Source: Aquimarina sp. MMG016
Lineage (GTDB): Bacteria; Bacteroidota; Bacteroidia; Flavobacteriales; Flavobacteriaceae
DNA length: 64,000 nucleotides
Assembly (NCBI RefSeq): GCF_018100805.1
Contig: NZ_JAGJEA010000004.1
Location: forward strand, 1-64,000
Direction: 5' to 3'
A program made the position numbers and the translations under genes. The notes under the pieces are model-generated. The model was not told the origin of the DNA. It was given only the letters and a program-made list of their open reading frames with translations, and did no database searches. Below, one piece after another: positions 19,299 to 28,598 of the stretch (position 1 is the stretch's first letter; every line of letters begins with the position of its first letter).

Positions 19299-20327
19299 AT
19301 GATGCAACAAAGTACCCGTACCTTTACCGATAAACTTTTTCTTGTCATTAAAGGTCTTGCTATGGGTGCTGCGAACAAAGTACCCGGCGTGTCTGGTGGT
19401 GTAGTTGCGTTTGTTGCAGGTTTCTATGAAGAATTTATTTATTCACTACAAAAAATAAATTTTAAAGCCTTTAAGCTCTTTATAAATTTTAGATTCAAAA
19501 GTTTTTGGAGATATATTAATGGTCGATTTTTAGGATTGCTGATCTTAGGGATGCTAATCAGCTACTTTAGTGTTTCTAAAATTTTAGATTATCTGATTAT
19601 CCATTATGAATTATATGTCTGGGCAGCTTTTTTCGGTATGATCATAGGGTCAATCTACTATATCGTTAAAGATTTTAACGATTGGAGCAGGCGAAATATC
19701 TGTCTTATAGTTATAGGTATAATCGCTGGAGTTAGCATTAGCTTATTAGAACCTGCCAGAGAAAATGATAATCTATGGTTTGTCTTTTTTTGTGGTATTG
19801 TTGGGGTTTCTGGGATGACATTACCAGGATTATCCGGCTCATTTATCTTAATATTATTCGGAAACTATGTATTATTGCTGGTAGACTCGGTAAATGCATT
19901 ATACGATACAATTACAGATATTGCCCAATGGGACTTTTCATTTCTAGAAAACTCCAAGAGAATTAGGTTACTAAAAGTTCTGGTAGTATTTAGTTTAGGA
20001 TCATTGACTGGTTTAGTTACCTTATCACACTTTTTGGGTTATGTCTTAAAACGTTACAAAAATGCAACCTTTGCAGCTATTATTGGATTTATTGCTGGGT
20101 CATTAGGCGTTGTTTGGCCCTGGAAAAATAAAATATTTAAAGTTGACACCTTGGGTAATCCGCTTATTGATACTGAAGGGAACCCTATTTTGGATAATTA
20201 CGACCGCTACCTTCCTGATGTAATGATTACAGAAACTTATGTAGGAGTCTTTTTTATTTTAGTGGGTATTGGTATCGTTTTATGGTTAGAATGGTACGGA
20301 AAACAGACTCTAAAAACTTCAAAATGA
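19299..20327 (+). CDS. DUF368 membrane protein, candidate undecaprenyl-phosphate transporter (second copy)
   Basis: Paralogue of the preceding gene, 342 residues. It has the same paired signatures, AANKVPGVSGGVVAFVAGF near residue 25 and MTLPGLSGSFILILFG near residue 175, and the late GSLGVVWPWKNK segment matching GSLNKIWPWKN in the first copy. It carries an extra loop near residues 285-310 with two LGNPLIDTEGNPI-like units. Its last four bases overlap the aroE start (ATGA), so all three genes are coupled. Function is inferred from the PopT family. Confidence 0.88.
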   Translation: MMQQSTRTFTDKLFLVIKGLAMGAANKVPGVSGGVVAFVAGFYEEFIYSLQKINFKAFKLFINFRFKSFWRYINGRFLGLLILGMLISYFSVSKILDYLIIHYELYVWAAFFGMIIGSIYYIVKDFNDWSRRNICLIVIGIIAGVSISLLEPARENDNLWFVFFCGIVGVSGMTLPGLSGSFILILFGNYVLLLVDSVNALYDTITDIAQWDFSFLENSKRIRLLKVLVVFSLGSLTGLVTLSHFLGYVLKRYKNATFAAIIGFIAGSLGVVWPWKNKIFKVDTLGNPLIDTEGNPILDNYDRYLPDVMITETYVGVFFILVGIGIVLWLEWYGKQTLKTSK

Positions 20328-21055
20328 AAAAAACATACGGTTTATTAGGTAGAGATATAGGTTATTCATTTTCCAAAGGTTATTTCGCAGACAAGTTCGA
20401 AAAAGAAAACTTGAATTGCGAGTATAACAATTTTGATATTAAGCAAATTAATGAAGTAAAAGAAATCTTTAAAAATTCAAATATCAAAGGTCTTAATGTT
20501 ACTATACCTTATAAAGAAGAGATCATTTCTTATCTGGATGAATTAGATCCAATTGCTAAAGAAATTGGGGCGGTGAATGTTATAAAATTTAGTAGCAATC
20601 AAAGGTTAGTTGGATATAATAGTGATTATTATGGTTTTACTGAATCTCTAAAACCGCTGCTTAACAACAACATAAAAAAAGCCATAATTTTGGGTACTGG
20701 AGGAGCTTCTAAAGCCATCGCATATTCCTTAACACAACTAGGTATTGCCTTTAGTTTCATATCCAGAAACCCGGATTTTAATGAGATGAGTTACGGTGAT
20801 CTTACTGAAGACATCATAAATTCTCATAAGCTAATCATTAACTGCACTCCATTAGGTACTCACCCTAATATTGAAAATCACCCACAAATTCCATATGAAT
20901 ATATTACTAAAAATCATGTACTTTATGACTTGATATATAATCCTGATGAAACTGCTTTTATGAAAAAAGGATTACAAAAAGGCGCTAAAGTATCTAATGG
21001 ATTGAAAATGTTAATTTTACAGGCAGAAAATGCTTGGGAAATCTGGAACTCCTAA
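20324..21055 (+). CDS. aroE: Shikimate dehydrogenase
   Basis: NADP-dependent reduction of 3-dehydroshikimate to shikimate, for aromatic amino acid synthesis. The ATG at 20324 overlaps the DUF368 stop by four bases and gives 243 residues; the frame is open further upstream, but that would duplicate coding of the DUF368 tail. Motifs: GRDIGYSFSKGYF for substrate binding, VTIPYKEE with the catalytic Lys, NSDYYGF with the catalytic Asp, and the nucleotide loop GTGGASKAIA. It is shorter than E. coli AroE (272) but typical of Bacteroidota. Confidence 0.94.
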   Translation: MKKTYGLLGRDIGYSFSKGYFADKFEKENLNCEYNNFDIKQINEVKEIFKNSNIKGLNVTIPYKEEIISYLDELDPIAKEIGAVNVIKFSSNQRLVGYNSDYYGFTESLKPLLNNNIKKAIILGTGGASKAIAYSLTQLGIAFSFISRNPDFNEMSYGDLTEDIINSHKLIINCTPLGTHPNIENHPQIPYEYITKNHVLYDLIYNPDETAFMKKGLQKGAKVSNGLKMLILQAENAWEIWNS

Positions 21056-21083
21056 TACCCACTACATCATTGTCATAAAATTC

Positions 21084-21106
21084 TTACTTAGACCCCTTCT
21101 AAGTAA
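21084..21106 (+). terminator. Hairpin after aroE, possible terminator
   Basis: A 9-bp perfect stem (21084-21092 with 21098-21106) with loop CCCCT lies 28 bases after the aroE stop. It lacks a good T tract, so termination is uncertain. Confidence 0.4.
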
Positions 21107-21128
21107 TTCCTAAAACCCCTTAATCTCT

Positions 21129-21158
21129 TTGAGGTTATATAATATGTTAGTATCTTAG
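21129..21158 (+). promoter_or_regulatory. Promoter of the DUF349 gene
   Basis: TTG at 21129-21131, a 19-base spacer and TATCTTAG at 21151-21158 (7 of 8 to TAnnTTTG) precede the ATG at 21198 by 39 bases. Confidence 0.45.
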
Positions 21159-21197
21159 TCATAGATTAGAGCTCAGACAAACAAAAACGTTTACATA

Positions 21198-23243
21198 ATG
21201 TCAACACGTGATAACCTGCAAAAAGCAGATGGAGAGAAGGATAATAAAACAGATATTCTGGAAACAACCTCAGAAAATTCTAATACAGATCAGCCACATA
21301 ACTTAGAAGATTCTGTCCTAGAAAAAAAAGAAACCAATAATCCTGAAGCTAATGATACACCAGTGGAAGCTACAACATCTGAATCGCAGGAAGTTGTAAA
21401 AGAAGCTAGTATTGAAAAAGAACCTGATACAAAAGCTACATCAGAGCCTGAAGATCATATCCAAAACCAGATGGATGAAGCAGTTGCCAAAGATAGTGAA
21501 TGCGAAACTACCTTAGAACGACACGATATCGAGAAGAAGGATTATCATTCGATGAACAAGGAAGAATTAGTCAAAGAATTACGTCTTTTAATCAAAAATG
21601 AAAAAATTCTGGCTATCAAAGAACATGTTGAAGAAATCAAATCTGAGTTTAACGAAAAATTCAATGAAGAAGTAGAACAAAAGAAAGAAGAGTTCTTAGC
21701 AGATGGCGGTGATATTATAGATTTCTACTACTCTACTCCCATAAAAAAAGAATTCAATTCTTTATATTTTGATTATAAAGAAAAACGCAATGCCTACTAT
21801 CAAAACCTAAAAAAAGACCTTCAGGAAAATCTAAAAAGAAGATTAGAATTAATAGAAGAACTTAAAGGGTTACTTAATGTAGACGAAAACATTAATACTA
21901 CATATAACCATTTTAAAAGTATACAAGAAAGATGGCGTAATGCAGGAGCTATACCAAGAGATAAATACAATACAGTCTGGAATACTTATCATCACCATAC
22001 TGAAAATTTTTATGACTTCCTGCACTTAAATCGAGAGTTTAGAGATCTTGATTTTAAACATAATTTAGAACAAAAGCTTAAAATTATTGAGCGCGCTACA
22101 GAACTTGCCCAAGAAACAGATGTAAATAGAGCATTTAGAGAATTACAGTTACTACACAAAATGTGGAAAGAAGATTTGGGTCCTGTAGAAAAAGAATATA
22201 GAGAACCCATCTGGGAGAAGTTTAGTTCATTAACTAAACAGATTCATGAGAACCGCCAGGCATATTTTAAAGATCTTGATAAAGTTTTTGAAAAAAATCT
22301 CGAAGTTAAACAGGGAATCATTGCCAAATTAATCGAAGTTGGTTCTGACCATCCTAAAAATCATAGTGGTTGGCAACAAAAAATTAAGGAAATAGAAGCA
22401 CTTAGAGAGGAATTCTTTAAAGCAGGAAAAGTTCCTCACAGCGTAAATGAAGAAACCTGGAGTCAATTTAAAACCGCGGTGAGAGATTTTAACCGCAGTA
22501 AAAATGCTTTTTATAAAGGGCTTAAAAAAGAGCAGTTCGAAAATCTTAATAGAAAGATGGAATTGATCAAAATAGCTGAGGATAACAAGGATAGTGATGA
22601 CTATAGTGTTACTACTCCTCTGATGAAGAAAATTCAATCAGATTGGAAGAAAATTGGTCACGTACCACGTAAAGACAGTGATAGAATCTGGAAAAGATTT
22701 AAAGATGCTTGTAACTCTTATTTTGATCGTTTACACGCAGAAAGAAATGAAGCCAATAAAGAAGAGATTGCTTCACTAGAAAAGAAACAAGAACATATAG
22801 AAACCCTAAAAAACACGAAGCTCTCTGGTGATCCTGAGGCAGATCTAAAAACGATTAAAGAAAACATTGCTATCTGGAAAACTTTAGGTAGAGTACCTTT
22901 CAAAAAGAAAAATATAGAATCCGAATACAACAAAGTTTTAGATAGTCTTTTTCAACAACTCAATCTAAGTCGTCAGGAAACTGAAATGATCAAATACGAA
23001 AATAAACTAAGTACCCTTTCTAATCAAAGTGATGATAGAGCTCTAAGAAATGAGCAGAGTTTTATTAGGAAAAAGATCGATGAAGTTAATGGAGAAATTC
23101 GTCAATTAGAAAATAACCTTCAATTTTTCAAAAATGCCAAAGATGATAACCCATTAGTCATAGATGTGCAAAAAAATATAGCTAAGCATAGAGAAAATCT
23201 AGAACTATGGAAGGCCAAACTTAAAAAAATCAAACAACTATAA
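21198..23243 (+). CDS. DUF349 coiled-coil protein
   Basis: A 681-residue acidic and lysine-rich protein. Residues 1-115 are low-complexity Glu/Thr/Ser, probably disordered. From about residue 150 there are at least five DUF349 repeats, recognisable by the spacing of aromatic and basic residues in units such as IQERWRNAGAIPRDKYNTVW, KIGHVPRKDSDRIWKRFK and WKTLGRVPFKKKNIE. The last 60 residues are coiled coil. The biochemical function of the domain is not known to me. The methyltransferase gene follows after 6 bases. Confidence 0.85.
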   Translation: MSTRDNLQKADGEKDNKTDILETTSENSNTDQPHNLEDSVLEKKETNNPEANDTPVEATTSESQEVVKEASIEKEPDTKATSEPEDHIQNQMDEAVAKDSECETTLERHDIEKKDYHSMNKEELVKELRLLIKNEKILAIKEHVEEIKSEFNEKFNEEVEQKKEEFLADGGDIIDFYYSTPIKKEFNSLYFDYKEKRNAYYQNLKKDLQENLKRRLELIEELKGLLNVDENINTTYNHFKSIQERWRNAGAIPRDKYNTVWNTYHHHTENFYDFLHLNREFRDLDFKHNLEQKLKIIERATELAQETDVNRAFRELQLLHKMWKEDLGPVEKEYREPIWEKFSSLTKQIHENRQAYFKDLDKVFEKNLEVKQGIIAKLIEVGSDHPKNHSGWQQKIKEIEALREEFFKAGKVPHSVNEETWSQFKTAVRDFNRSKNAFYKGLKKEQFENLNRKMELIKIAEDNKDSDDYSVTTPLMKKIQSDWKKIGHVPRKDSDRIWKRFKDACNSYFDRLHAERNEANKEEIASLEKKQEHIETLKNTKLSGDPEADLKTIKENIAIWKTLGRVPFKKKNIESEYNKVLDSLFQQLNLSRQETEMIKYENKLSTLSNQSDDRALRNEQSFIRKKIDEVNGEIRQLENNLQFFKNAKDDNPLVIDVQKNIAKHRENLELWKAKLKKIKQL

Positions 23244-23249
23244 TTCCTT

Positions 23250-23876
23250 ATGAAATGTTCACTTTGTGATTCAGAAACTAAATCATTTTCTGAAGTCCAC
23301 AATAGAATTTATCATAGGTGTATTACGTGCAAAGGTATTTCATTACATTCTTCATTTTTTTTATCTCCCGAAGATGAAAAAGAGAGATACCTTCTTCATA
23401 ATAACGACATAAGCGATAAAGGGTATCAAGATTTTGTTGCACCAATTATCCAAACGGTATTATGCAATCATAAACCGAACCACAATGGATTAGACTTTGG
23501 CTCTGGAAGTGGCCCTGTAATCACCTCATTATTAAGGAAAAAAGGATATAACATAACTACTTATGATCCTTTTTTTGCCCCTTCTCATAATACTCTGACG
23601 AAAAAATATAATTACATTATCTGCTGTGAAGTAATGGAACATTTCTATAATCCTGCAAAGGAATTTAAATTGTTACATTCATTATTGAATCCTGATGGGG
23701 TTTTATATTGCAAAACCAAGCTTTTTAATGAATCCATAGATTTTAATTCCTGGTGGTATAAAAATGACCCTACACACGTTTTTTTTTATACTACAGAAAC
23801 ACTACAGTGGATTGCCACTAATTACGATTTTCAAAAAATAGAAATAAAAAAAGACGTTATAATCTTCAGTAAATAA
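23250..23876 (+). CDS. SAM-dependent methyltransferase with N-terminal Cys motif
   Basis: Class I methyltransferase of 208 residues. Residues 1-30 hold two CxxC pairs (MKCSLCDSE and RCITCKG), a probable zinc ribbon. The SAM-binding motif I is LDFGSGSGPV near residue 75, followed by YDPFF and the acidic post-motif CCEVMEHFYNP. The architecture resembles methyltransferases that work on small molecules or sugars, but the substrate is unknown. It sits 6 bases after the DUF349 gene. Confidence 0.82.
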   Translation: MKCSLCDSETKSFSEVHNRIYHRCITCKGISLHSSFFLSPEDEKERYLLHNNDISDKGYQDFVAPIIQTVLCNHKPNHNGLDFGSGSGPVITSLLRKKGYNITTYDPFFAPSHNTLTKKYNYIICCEVMEHFYNPAKEFKLLHSLLNPDGVLYCKTKLFNESIDFNSWWYKNDPTHVFFYTTETLQWIATNYDFQKIEIKKDVIIFSK

Positions 23877-23991
23877 GATTTTTAAGCCAATAGTATGTTT
23901 TTTACGAGCCTTAATTAATTCTTTTTTTTCAGAATCAAACATTATTTTTTTTACTAGTAAAAAATAACACAATCTTACTTACTTGTTAACA

Positions 23992-24005
23992 CGAAAACGT
24001 TTTCG
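23992..24005. promoter_or_regulatory. LacI-family-type operator upstream of the alpha-amylase
   Basis: CGAAAACGTTTTCG is a perfect 14-bp palindrome with the central CG of LacI-family operators. It lies 176 bases before the amylase ATG. LacI-type regulators commonly control starch and maltose genes in flavobacteria, but no such regulator is encoded in this window. Confidence 0.5.
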
Positions 24006-24181
24006 ATTATTAGCTCCATAAAACGCTTGTAAGAATTTACCTAAATTACCATATGATCAATAAAATCATTAAAAAAATAAATTTTATGTAAACAAAATGT
24101 TATTTAATTCACACTAACACAATCTTAATTACAATGTGCATTTTATTTATTATAAAATCACATAAACACAAGCTAACACTA

Positions 24182-27100
24182 ATGAAAAAATTATTACTCA
24201 GCTTATTAAGCATAATAGGCACCGGAATTCTTTACCTTGCACCTTTATCTTCTAATTCACAAACTGATTTCAGAGAAGAAACTATTTATTTTTTAATGAC
24301 TTCTCGGTTTTTTGATGGAGACACTAATAACAATGCCCCAACAGAATGGTCTTCATACAACCCTGATCCAGATATTAACCCAACAATTACAGATCCTAAT
24401 GATGTGACTTGGAGAGGGGATTTTAAGGGGTTGATCCAAAAACTAGATTATATAAAAGATTTAGGTTTTACTGCAATTTGGATTACACCAATAGTTCACA
24501 ACCGGAGCCCATTAGATTATCACGGTTATCACGCCTGGGACTTTACTAAAGTAGACCCCAGATTGGAATCGCCGGGAGCTACATTTCAGGATTTGATAAA
24601 TGAAATTCATGCCAGAGATATGAAAATCGTTTTGGATATTGTTACTAACCATTCGGGGAGATTCGGAATAAAAGATGTTGCTGAGATAAAATACAATACT
24701 GATCCTACCGCTACCTGGTATGCAGATGATAATCCCAATTGGGAATACGACGGATTAACCCCTAATCCAGATGATGGACTGATTTGGAGTAGAGCAAATT
24801 TGGAAAAAATGCCTCCTCCATTTAATCAAAATTTAGCTGCATTTAATTTCCCTAGTAAGGAAAATTATGTAGACACTTCAGATCCGGATTGGTATCATCA
24901 TTCGGGAAATGGTTTTGCACAAGGCTTTGATGATGTAGAAAACCTACAAAATAGAGCTCTTGCAGGAGACACACCTGATCTTAATACAGGAAGTCAAGTG
25001 GTAAGAGATTATCTGGTAAATGCATATACTACATTCATTAATATGGGCGTAGATGCATTCCGTTGGGATACTGTAAAGCATATGAGTCGAGAAGACATCA
25101 TTTATTTTTATGACGCTTTTAAAGCCGTAAATCCAGATCTATTCATTTTCGGAGAAGTAGCTCAAAAACGTCACGAATTACATCCGGTTGAAGAAACCAA
25201 TCCTCATTACTATACATGGAGAGGTGCAGTAAATAATTCTGAGCCTTTAGATTTAGCAGTTATTGATTTTTTTGGTGAAGCAACATTTCATGGCACCTTC
25301 GAAGAAGGCCAATCTTTTCCTACAGTAAAAGCAGCTGCACGATATGATAATTTATATAGTGATCCATCTACGCTTGTAACCTGGCTAGACAACCACGATT
25401 TTGGTCCAAACAATGATTGGAACAGAAGATATGGAGGTTCTGATGAAAACCTGGCAGCTTGTATGAATTTCATGTTTACATGGCGTGGAATTCCCACAGT
25501 ATATTATGGAACAGAAATGAGGTTTAAAGCAGGAGAATTTAATGATATCCACGACGCTTCGGGTATTGAAAAATCCATTGATGAAACTGGAAGAGCTTAT
25601 TATGGTGATGTCATCGATCAAGCATCAAGTCATAAAATCTATCAACATATCAAAAAACTAAATGCTATTCGTAAAGCAGTTCCTGCACTACAGAAAGGTA
25701 GTTGGAGCTGGAAAGACGCTCCTGGAAATGCTGTTGCTTATCGCAGAACACATCAAAACAGTGAAGTAGCAGTTGGACTTGCAAAAGATGGTGGTGCTTC
25801 TTTCTCTATTTCCGGAATGACTAATGGAATATACAGAGATGCAGTTACTGGCAGAGAAGCTGTTGTATCTAATGGAAATCTTAACTTTAGCGTTACTTCG
25901 GGATCAGCTGGAATATATGTACTCAATGGCCCTGGTCTGATCGGAAATTGTGGCGGTGGTTTTTTTGAAGGCTGTGTCAATGGTCCAACCAATCCAGTAG
26001 CTATTATTAACCCAAATAATACCCAATCAGAAAATCCTATACAGATTACTATAGAAGGTGTTGGCGGAGCTGGCTCTCCATATGCAATACATTACACTAC
26101 AGATGGCTCAACTCCAAGTAGAAGTACTACCCAGTACAACGGTGCCTTTACCATTACAGAAACCACGACTATTAAAGCTATTGCCTATGATAAGGACGGA
26201 GTTCCTTCTGAAGTTACAACCAAAAATTATAGGATAGGGCCAATTGAAGGCTTGAAGGTATATTTTAAAAAGCCCGTAAACTGGTCGCAAGTAAACGTTC
26301 ATTACTGGAATGAATCCCCTGATGTACTACCTCCAAGCAATTGGCCCGGTCCTCAAATGACCAGAGTTGATAATTCTGATTGGTATGAATATATTTTTGA
26401 AGGTGTACAAAGCACTAATCTTCTTTTTAGTGATAATGGAAGTAATAAAACTCCCGATCTATCTAGAAATCGAGACGGATGGTATCTAAACGGTACTTGG
26501 TATGATACTAACCCTGATATTACTACTAATACCCCTCCTACCGTAAGAATGTCTCCCTCCGGAGGAACATTTGTAGAGGGAGAAACAGTTCCTGTTACAC
26601 TAAACGCTTCTGATGATAATCCAAATGGAATCAATATCTATTACACCACCGATGGTTCAGAGCCATCTACCTCATCTTTGTTATACAATTCAGCTATAAT
26701 AGTATCAGAAAACACAACTATTAAAGCTATTGCATATGATGCTGAAGGTTTAACCTCTAATGTAGTTAGTAATACCTTTTCTTTTACACCTGTTGGCAAT
26801 TCAATGACCGTATATTACAAAGGTTCATTGAACAATCCTAATATCTATTTTTGGAATACTACTCCCACTACCCTTGGAACTTCCTGGCCAGGAGAGACTA
26901 TGGCCGATATTGGAAATGGTTGGTTCTCATATACTTTAAATGGTGTTAATTGTACTAGTCTTATCTTTAATGATAATGGTGCTAACCAAACTCCGGATTT
27001 AACTCGTTGCGGTGATGGATGGTATTACAATGGAACTTGGTATGATAGCAACCCAGAACAATCACAGGAGTTAACCATATATTTTAAATCTGATACTTAT

Positions 27101-27628
27101 ACCTCTCCTGAAATTTATTTCTGGAATGTTACTCCTTCCGGATTAACCACACAATGGCCTGGAGAGACTATGGTTTCTGACTTTGATGGTTGGTATAGTT
27201 ATACTTTTGCAAATACAAATTGTACAAATATCATTTTCAGCGATAATGGAAATTCACAGACTCCAGATTTAAATAGATGTAAAGATGGATGGTATTACAA
27301 TGGCATTTGGTATGACACTAAACCTAATGCTAACCGATCAGGTAGCGCTATCAAAGAAGATGTGCTTAACAGCAACATTACTATCTATCCAAACCCTCTT
27401 GATGATAACTCAAAAATAGAATGGTACACTGATAGAGATGATAGTAGAATTCAAATTCAGATTATTAATGTATATGGAGCTGTAGAAACGATTTATGAAA
27501 ATAATGTGAGTAAAGGAAAACATTCCTACGAATTAAGTAAAAATGATCAGTTACGTGCCAGTGGAATTTATTTCTGTAGAATACGCATTGATAATCAAGT
27601 TCAAATGAGAAAACTAATTAAAAACTAG
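24182..27628 (+). CDS. Secreted alpha-amylase with three CBM26-like modules, T9SS type A
   Basis: Extracellular starch hydrolase of 1148 residues from ATG 24182 (signal peptide KKLLLSLLSIIG...); the in-frame ATG at 24134 would put a poor sequence before it. The GH13 catalytic domain (about 25-590) has DIVTNHS, nucleophile Asp296 in FRWDTVKH, acid Glu325 in FGEVAQ and Asp406 in LDNHD. Then alternate: a chitobiase-C-like beta domain (604-685), CBM26-like starch-binding module (691-777), a second chitobiase-C-like domain (785-870), and two more CBM26-like modules (875-958, 964-1049) sharing DGWYYNGTWYD. A T9SS type A sorting domain starting ITIYPNP near 1065 ends the protein. No SusC/SusD pair is adjacent. 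Confidence 0.93.
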   Translation: MKKLLLSLLSIIGTGILYLAPLSSNSQTDFREETIYFLMTSRFFDGDTNNNAPTEWSSYNPDPDINPTITDPNDVTWRGDFKGLIQKLDYIKDLGFTAIWITPIVHNRSPLDYHGYHAWDFTKVDPRLESPGATFQDLINEIHARDMKIVLDIVTNHSGRFGIKDVAEIKYNTDPTATWYADDNPNWEYDGLTPNPDDGLIWSRANLEKMPPPFNQNLAAFNFPSKENYVDTSDPDWYHHSGNGFAQGFDDVENLQNRALAGDTPDLNTGSQVVRDYLVNAYTTFINMGVDAFRWDTVKHMSREDIIYFYDAFKAVNPDLFIFGEVAQKRHELHPVEETNPHYYTWRGAVNNSEPLDLAVIDFFGEATFHGTFEEGQSFPTVKAAARYDNLYSDPSTLVTWLDNHDFGPNNDWNRRYGGSDENLAACMNFMFTWRGIPTVYYGTEMRFKAGEFNDIHDASGIEKSIDETGRAYYGDVIDQASSHKIYQHIKKLNAIRKAVPALQKGSWSWKDAPGNAVAYRRTHQNSEVAVGLAKDGGASFSISGMTNGIYRDAVTGREAVVSNGNLNFSVTSGSAGIYVLNGPGLIGNCGGGFFEGCVNGPTNPVAIINPNNTQSENPIQITIEGVGGAGSPYAIHYTTDGSTPSRSTTQYNGAFTITETTTIKAIAYDKDGVPSEVTTKNYRIGPIEGLKVYFKKPVNWSQVNVHYWNESPDVLPPSNWPGPQMTRVDNSDWYEYIFEGVQSTNLLFSDNGSNKTPDLSRNRDGWYLNGTWYDTNPDITTNTPPTVRMSPSGGTFVEGETVPVTLNASDDNPNGINIYYTTDGSEPSTSSLLYNSAIIVSENTTIKAIAYDAEGLTSNVVSNTFSFTPVGNSMTVYYKGSLNNPNIYFWNTTPTTLGTSWPGETMADIGNGWFSYTLNGVNCTSLIFNDNGANQTPDLTRCGDGWYYNGTWYDSNPEQSQELTIYFKSDTYTSPEIYFWNVTPSGLTTQWPGETMVSDFDGWYSYTFANTNCTNIIFSDNGNSQTPDLNRCKDGWYYNGIWYDTKPNANRSGSAIKEDVLNSNITIYPNPLDDNSKIEWYTDRDDSRIQIQIINVYGAVETIYENNVSKGKHSYELSKNDQLRASGIYFCRIRIDNQVQMRKLIKN

Positions 27629-27655
27629 AAATAAGGATCGCCCCTAATTATATCT

Positions 27656-27700
27656 AAAATCACCCTTTGGAAAATAGCTTCTAAAGGGTGATTTTTTTGT
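27656..27700. terminator. Bidirectional terminator between amylase and mazG
   Basis: A 13-bp perfect stem (27656-27668 with 27683-27695, core CACCC/GGGTG) is flanked by A and T tracts on both sides. It serves the two convergent genes. Confidence 0.88.
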
Positions 27701-27701
27701 T

Positions 27702-28475
27702 TTAAAGCTTCTTCGCCTCTTCCCAAAACACATCCATCTCTGCTAGTGTCATGTCCCTTAGGTTTTTATTCATTCCTTTCGCTTTTTGCTCTAAGTATTG
27801 AAATCTCTTTATAAACTTCTTATTAGTTCGTTCCAGAGCATCTTCAGGGTTTACATTAAGAAATCTGGCATAGTTGATCATTGAGAACATAACATCACCA
27901 AATTCAGATTCTATTTTTTCCTGATCTTGAACTTTAACTTCATGTTGTAGTTCTTCTAATTCTTCCTTTAGTTTTTCAAAAACCTGTTGCGGCTCTTCCC
28001 AATCAAATCCTACTCCTGCTACCTTATCTTGTATTCTACTTGCTTTTACTAAAGATGGTAAAGATTTTGGTACTCCTTCCAGAACACTTTTTTTCCCTTC
28101 TTTCAGTTTCAGGTTTTCCCAATTACGTTTTACATCTTCTTCATCATTAACTTCTACATCACTATAAATATGTGGATGTCTACTAATCAATTTCTCGCAA
28201 ATTTCATTGGCTACATCTGCAATATCAAAGTCCTTAGTTTCACTTCCAATACGAGCATAAAAAACAATATGTAATAATAAATCCCCAAGTTCTTTCTTCA
28301 CCTCATTAAGATCATTATCCAATATTGCATCCCCCAATTCGTATGTTTCCTCTATGGTTAAGTGACGAAGTGATTGCAGTGTTTGCTTTTTATCCCAAGG
28401 ACATTGCTCTCGCAATTCATCCATAATAGTTAATAGTCTATCAAAAGCTTTGAGTTGATCTTTCCTGGAATTCAT
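27702..28475 (-). CDS. mazG: Nucleoside triphosphate pyrophosphohydrolase
   Basis: Hydrolyses NTPs to NMP and pyrophosphate, a house-cleaning enzyme that also affects alarmone levels in E. coli. The 257 residues hold two MazG domains. The first has CPWDKKQTLQSLRHLTIEE and EELGDLLLH-like KKELGDLLLHIVFYAR, giving the ExxED-type metal site. The second has ESEFGDVMFSMINYAR. The length matches the two-domain family. It is convergent with the amylase gene and transcribed alone. Confidence 0.94.
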   Translation of the reverse strand: MNSRKDQLKAFDRLLTIMDELREQCPWDKKQTLQSLRHLTIEETYELGDAILDNDLNEVKKELGDLLLHIVFYARIGSETKDFDIADVANEICEKLISRHPHIYSDVEVNDEEDVKRNWENLKLKEGKKSVLEGVPKSLPSLVKASRIQDKVAGVGFDWEEPQQVFEKLKEELEELQHEVKVQDQEKIESEFGDVMFSMINYARFLNVNPEDALERTNKKFIKRFQYLEQKAKGMNKNLRDMTLAEMDVFWEEAKKL

Positions 28476-28488
28476 TGATGATTTTTTT

Positions 28489-28496
28489 CAAAAATA
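28489..28496 (-). promoter_or_regulatory. -7 promoter box of mazG
   Basis: On the minus strand TATTTTTG matches TAnnTTTG and lies 13 bases upstream of the mazG ATG. Confidence 0.4.
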
Positions 28497-28598
28497 AGGA
28501 TTATCAAATGTATACATCTTCAGAACATTAAAAACTAATCATAATAGAAAAAAATTATACCTTTAGCAATTCAATAAAAATTCTAAGAATAACCATTG

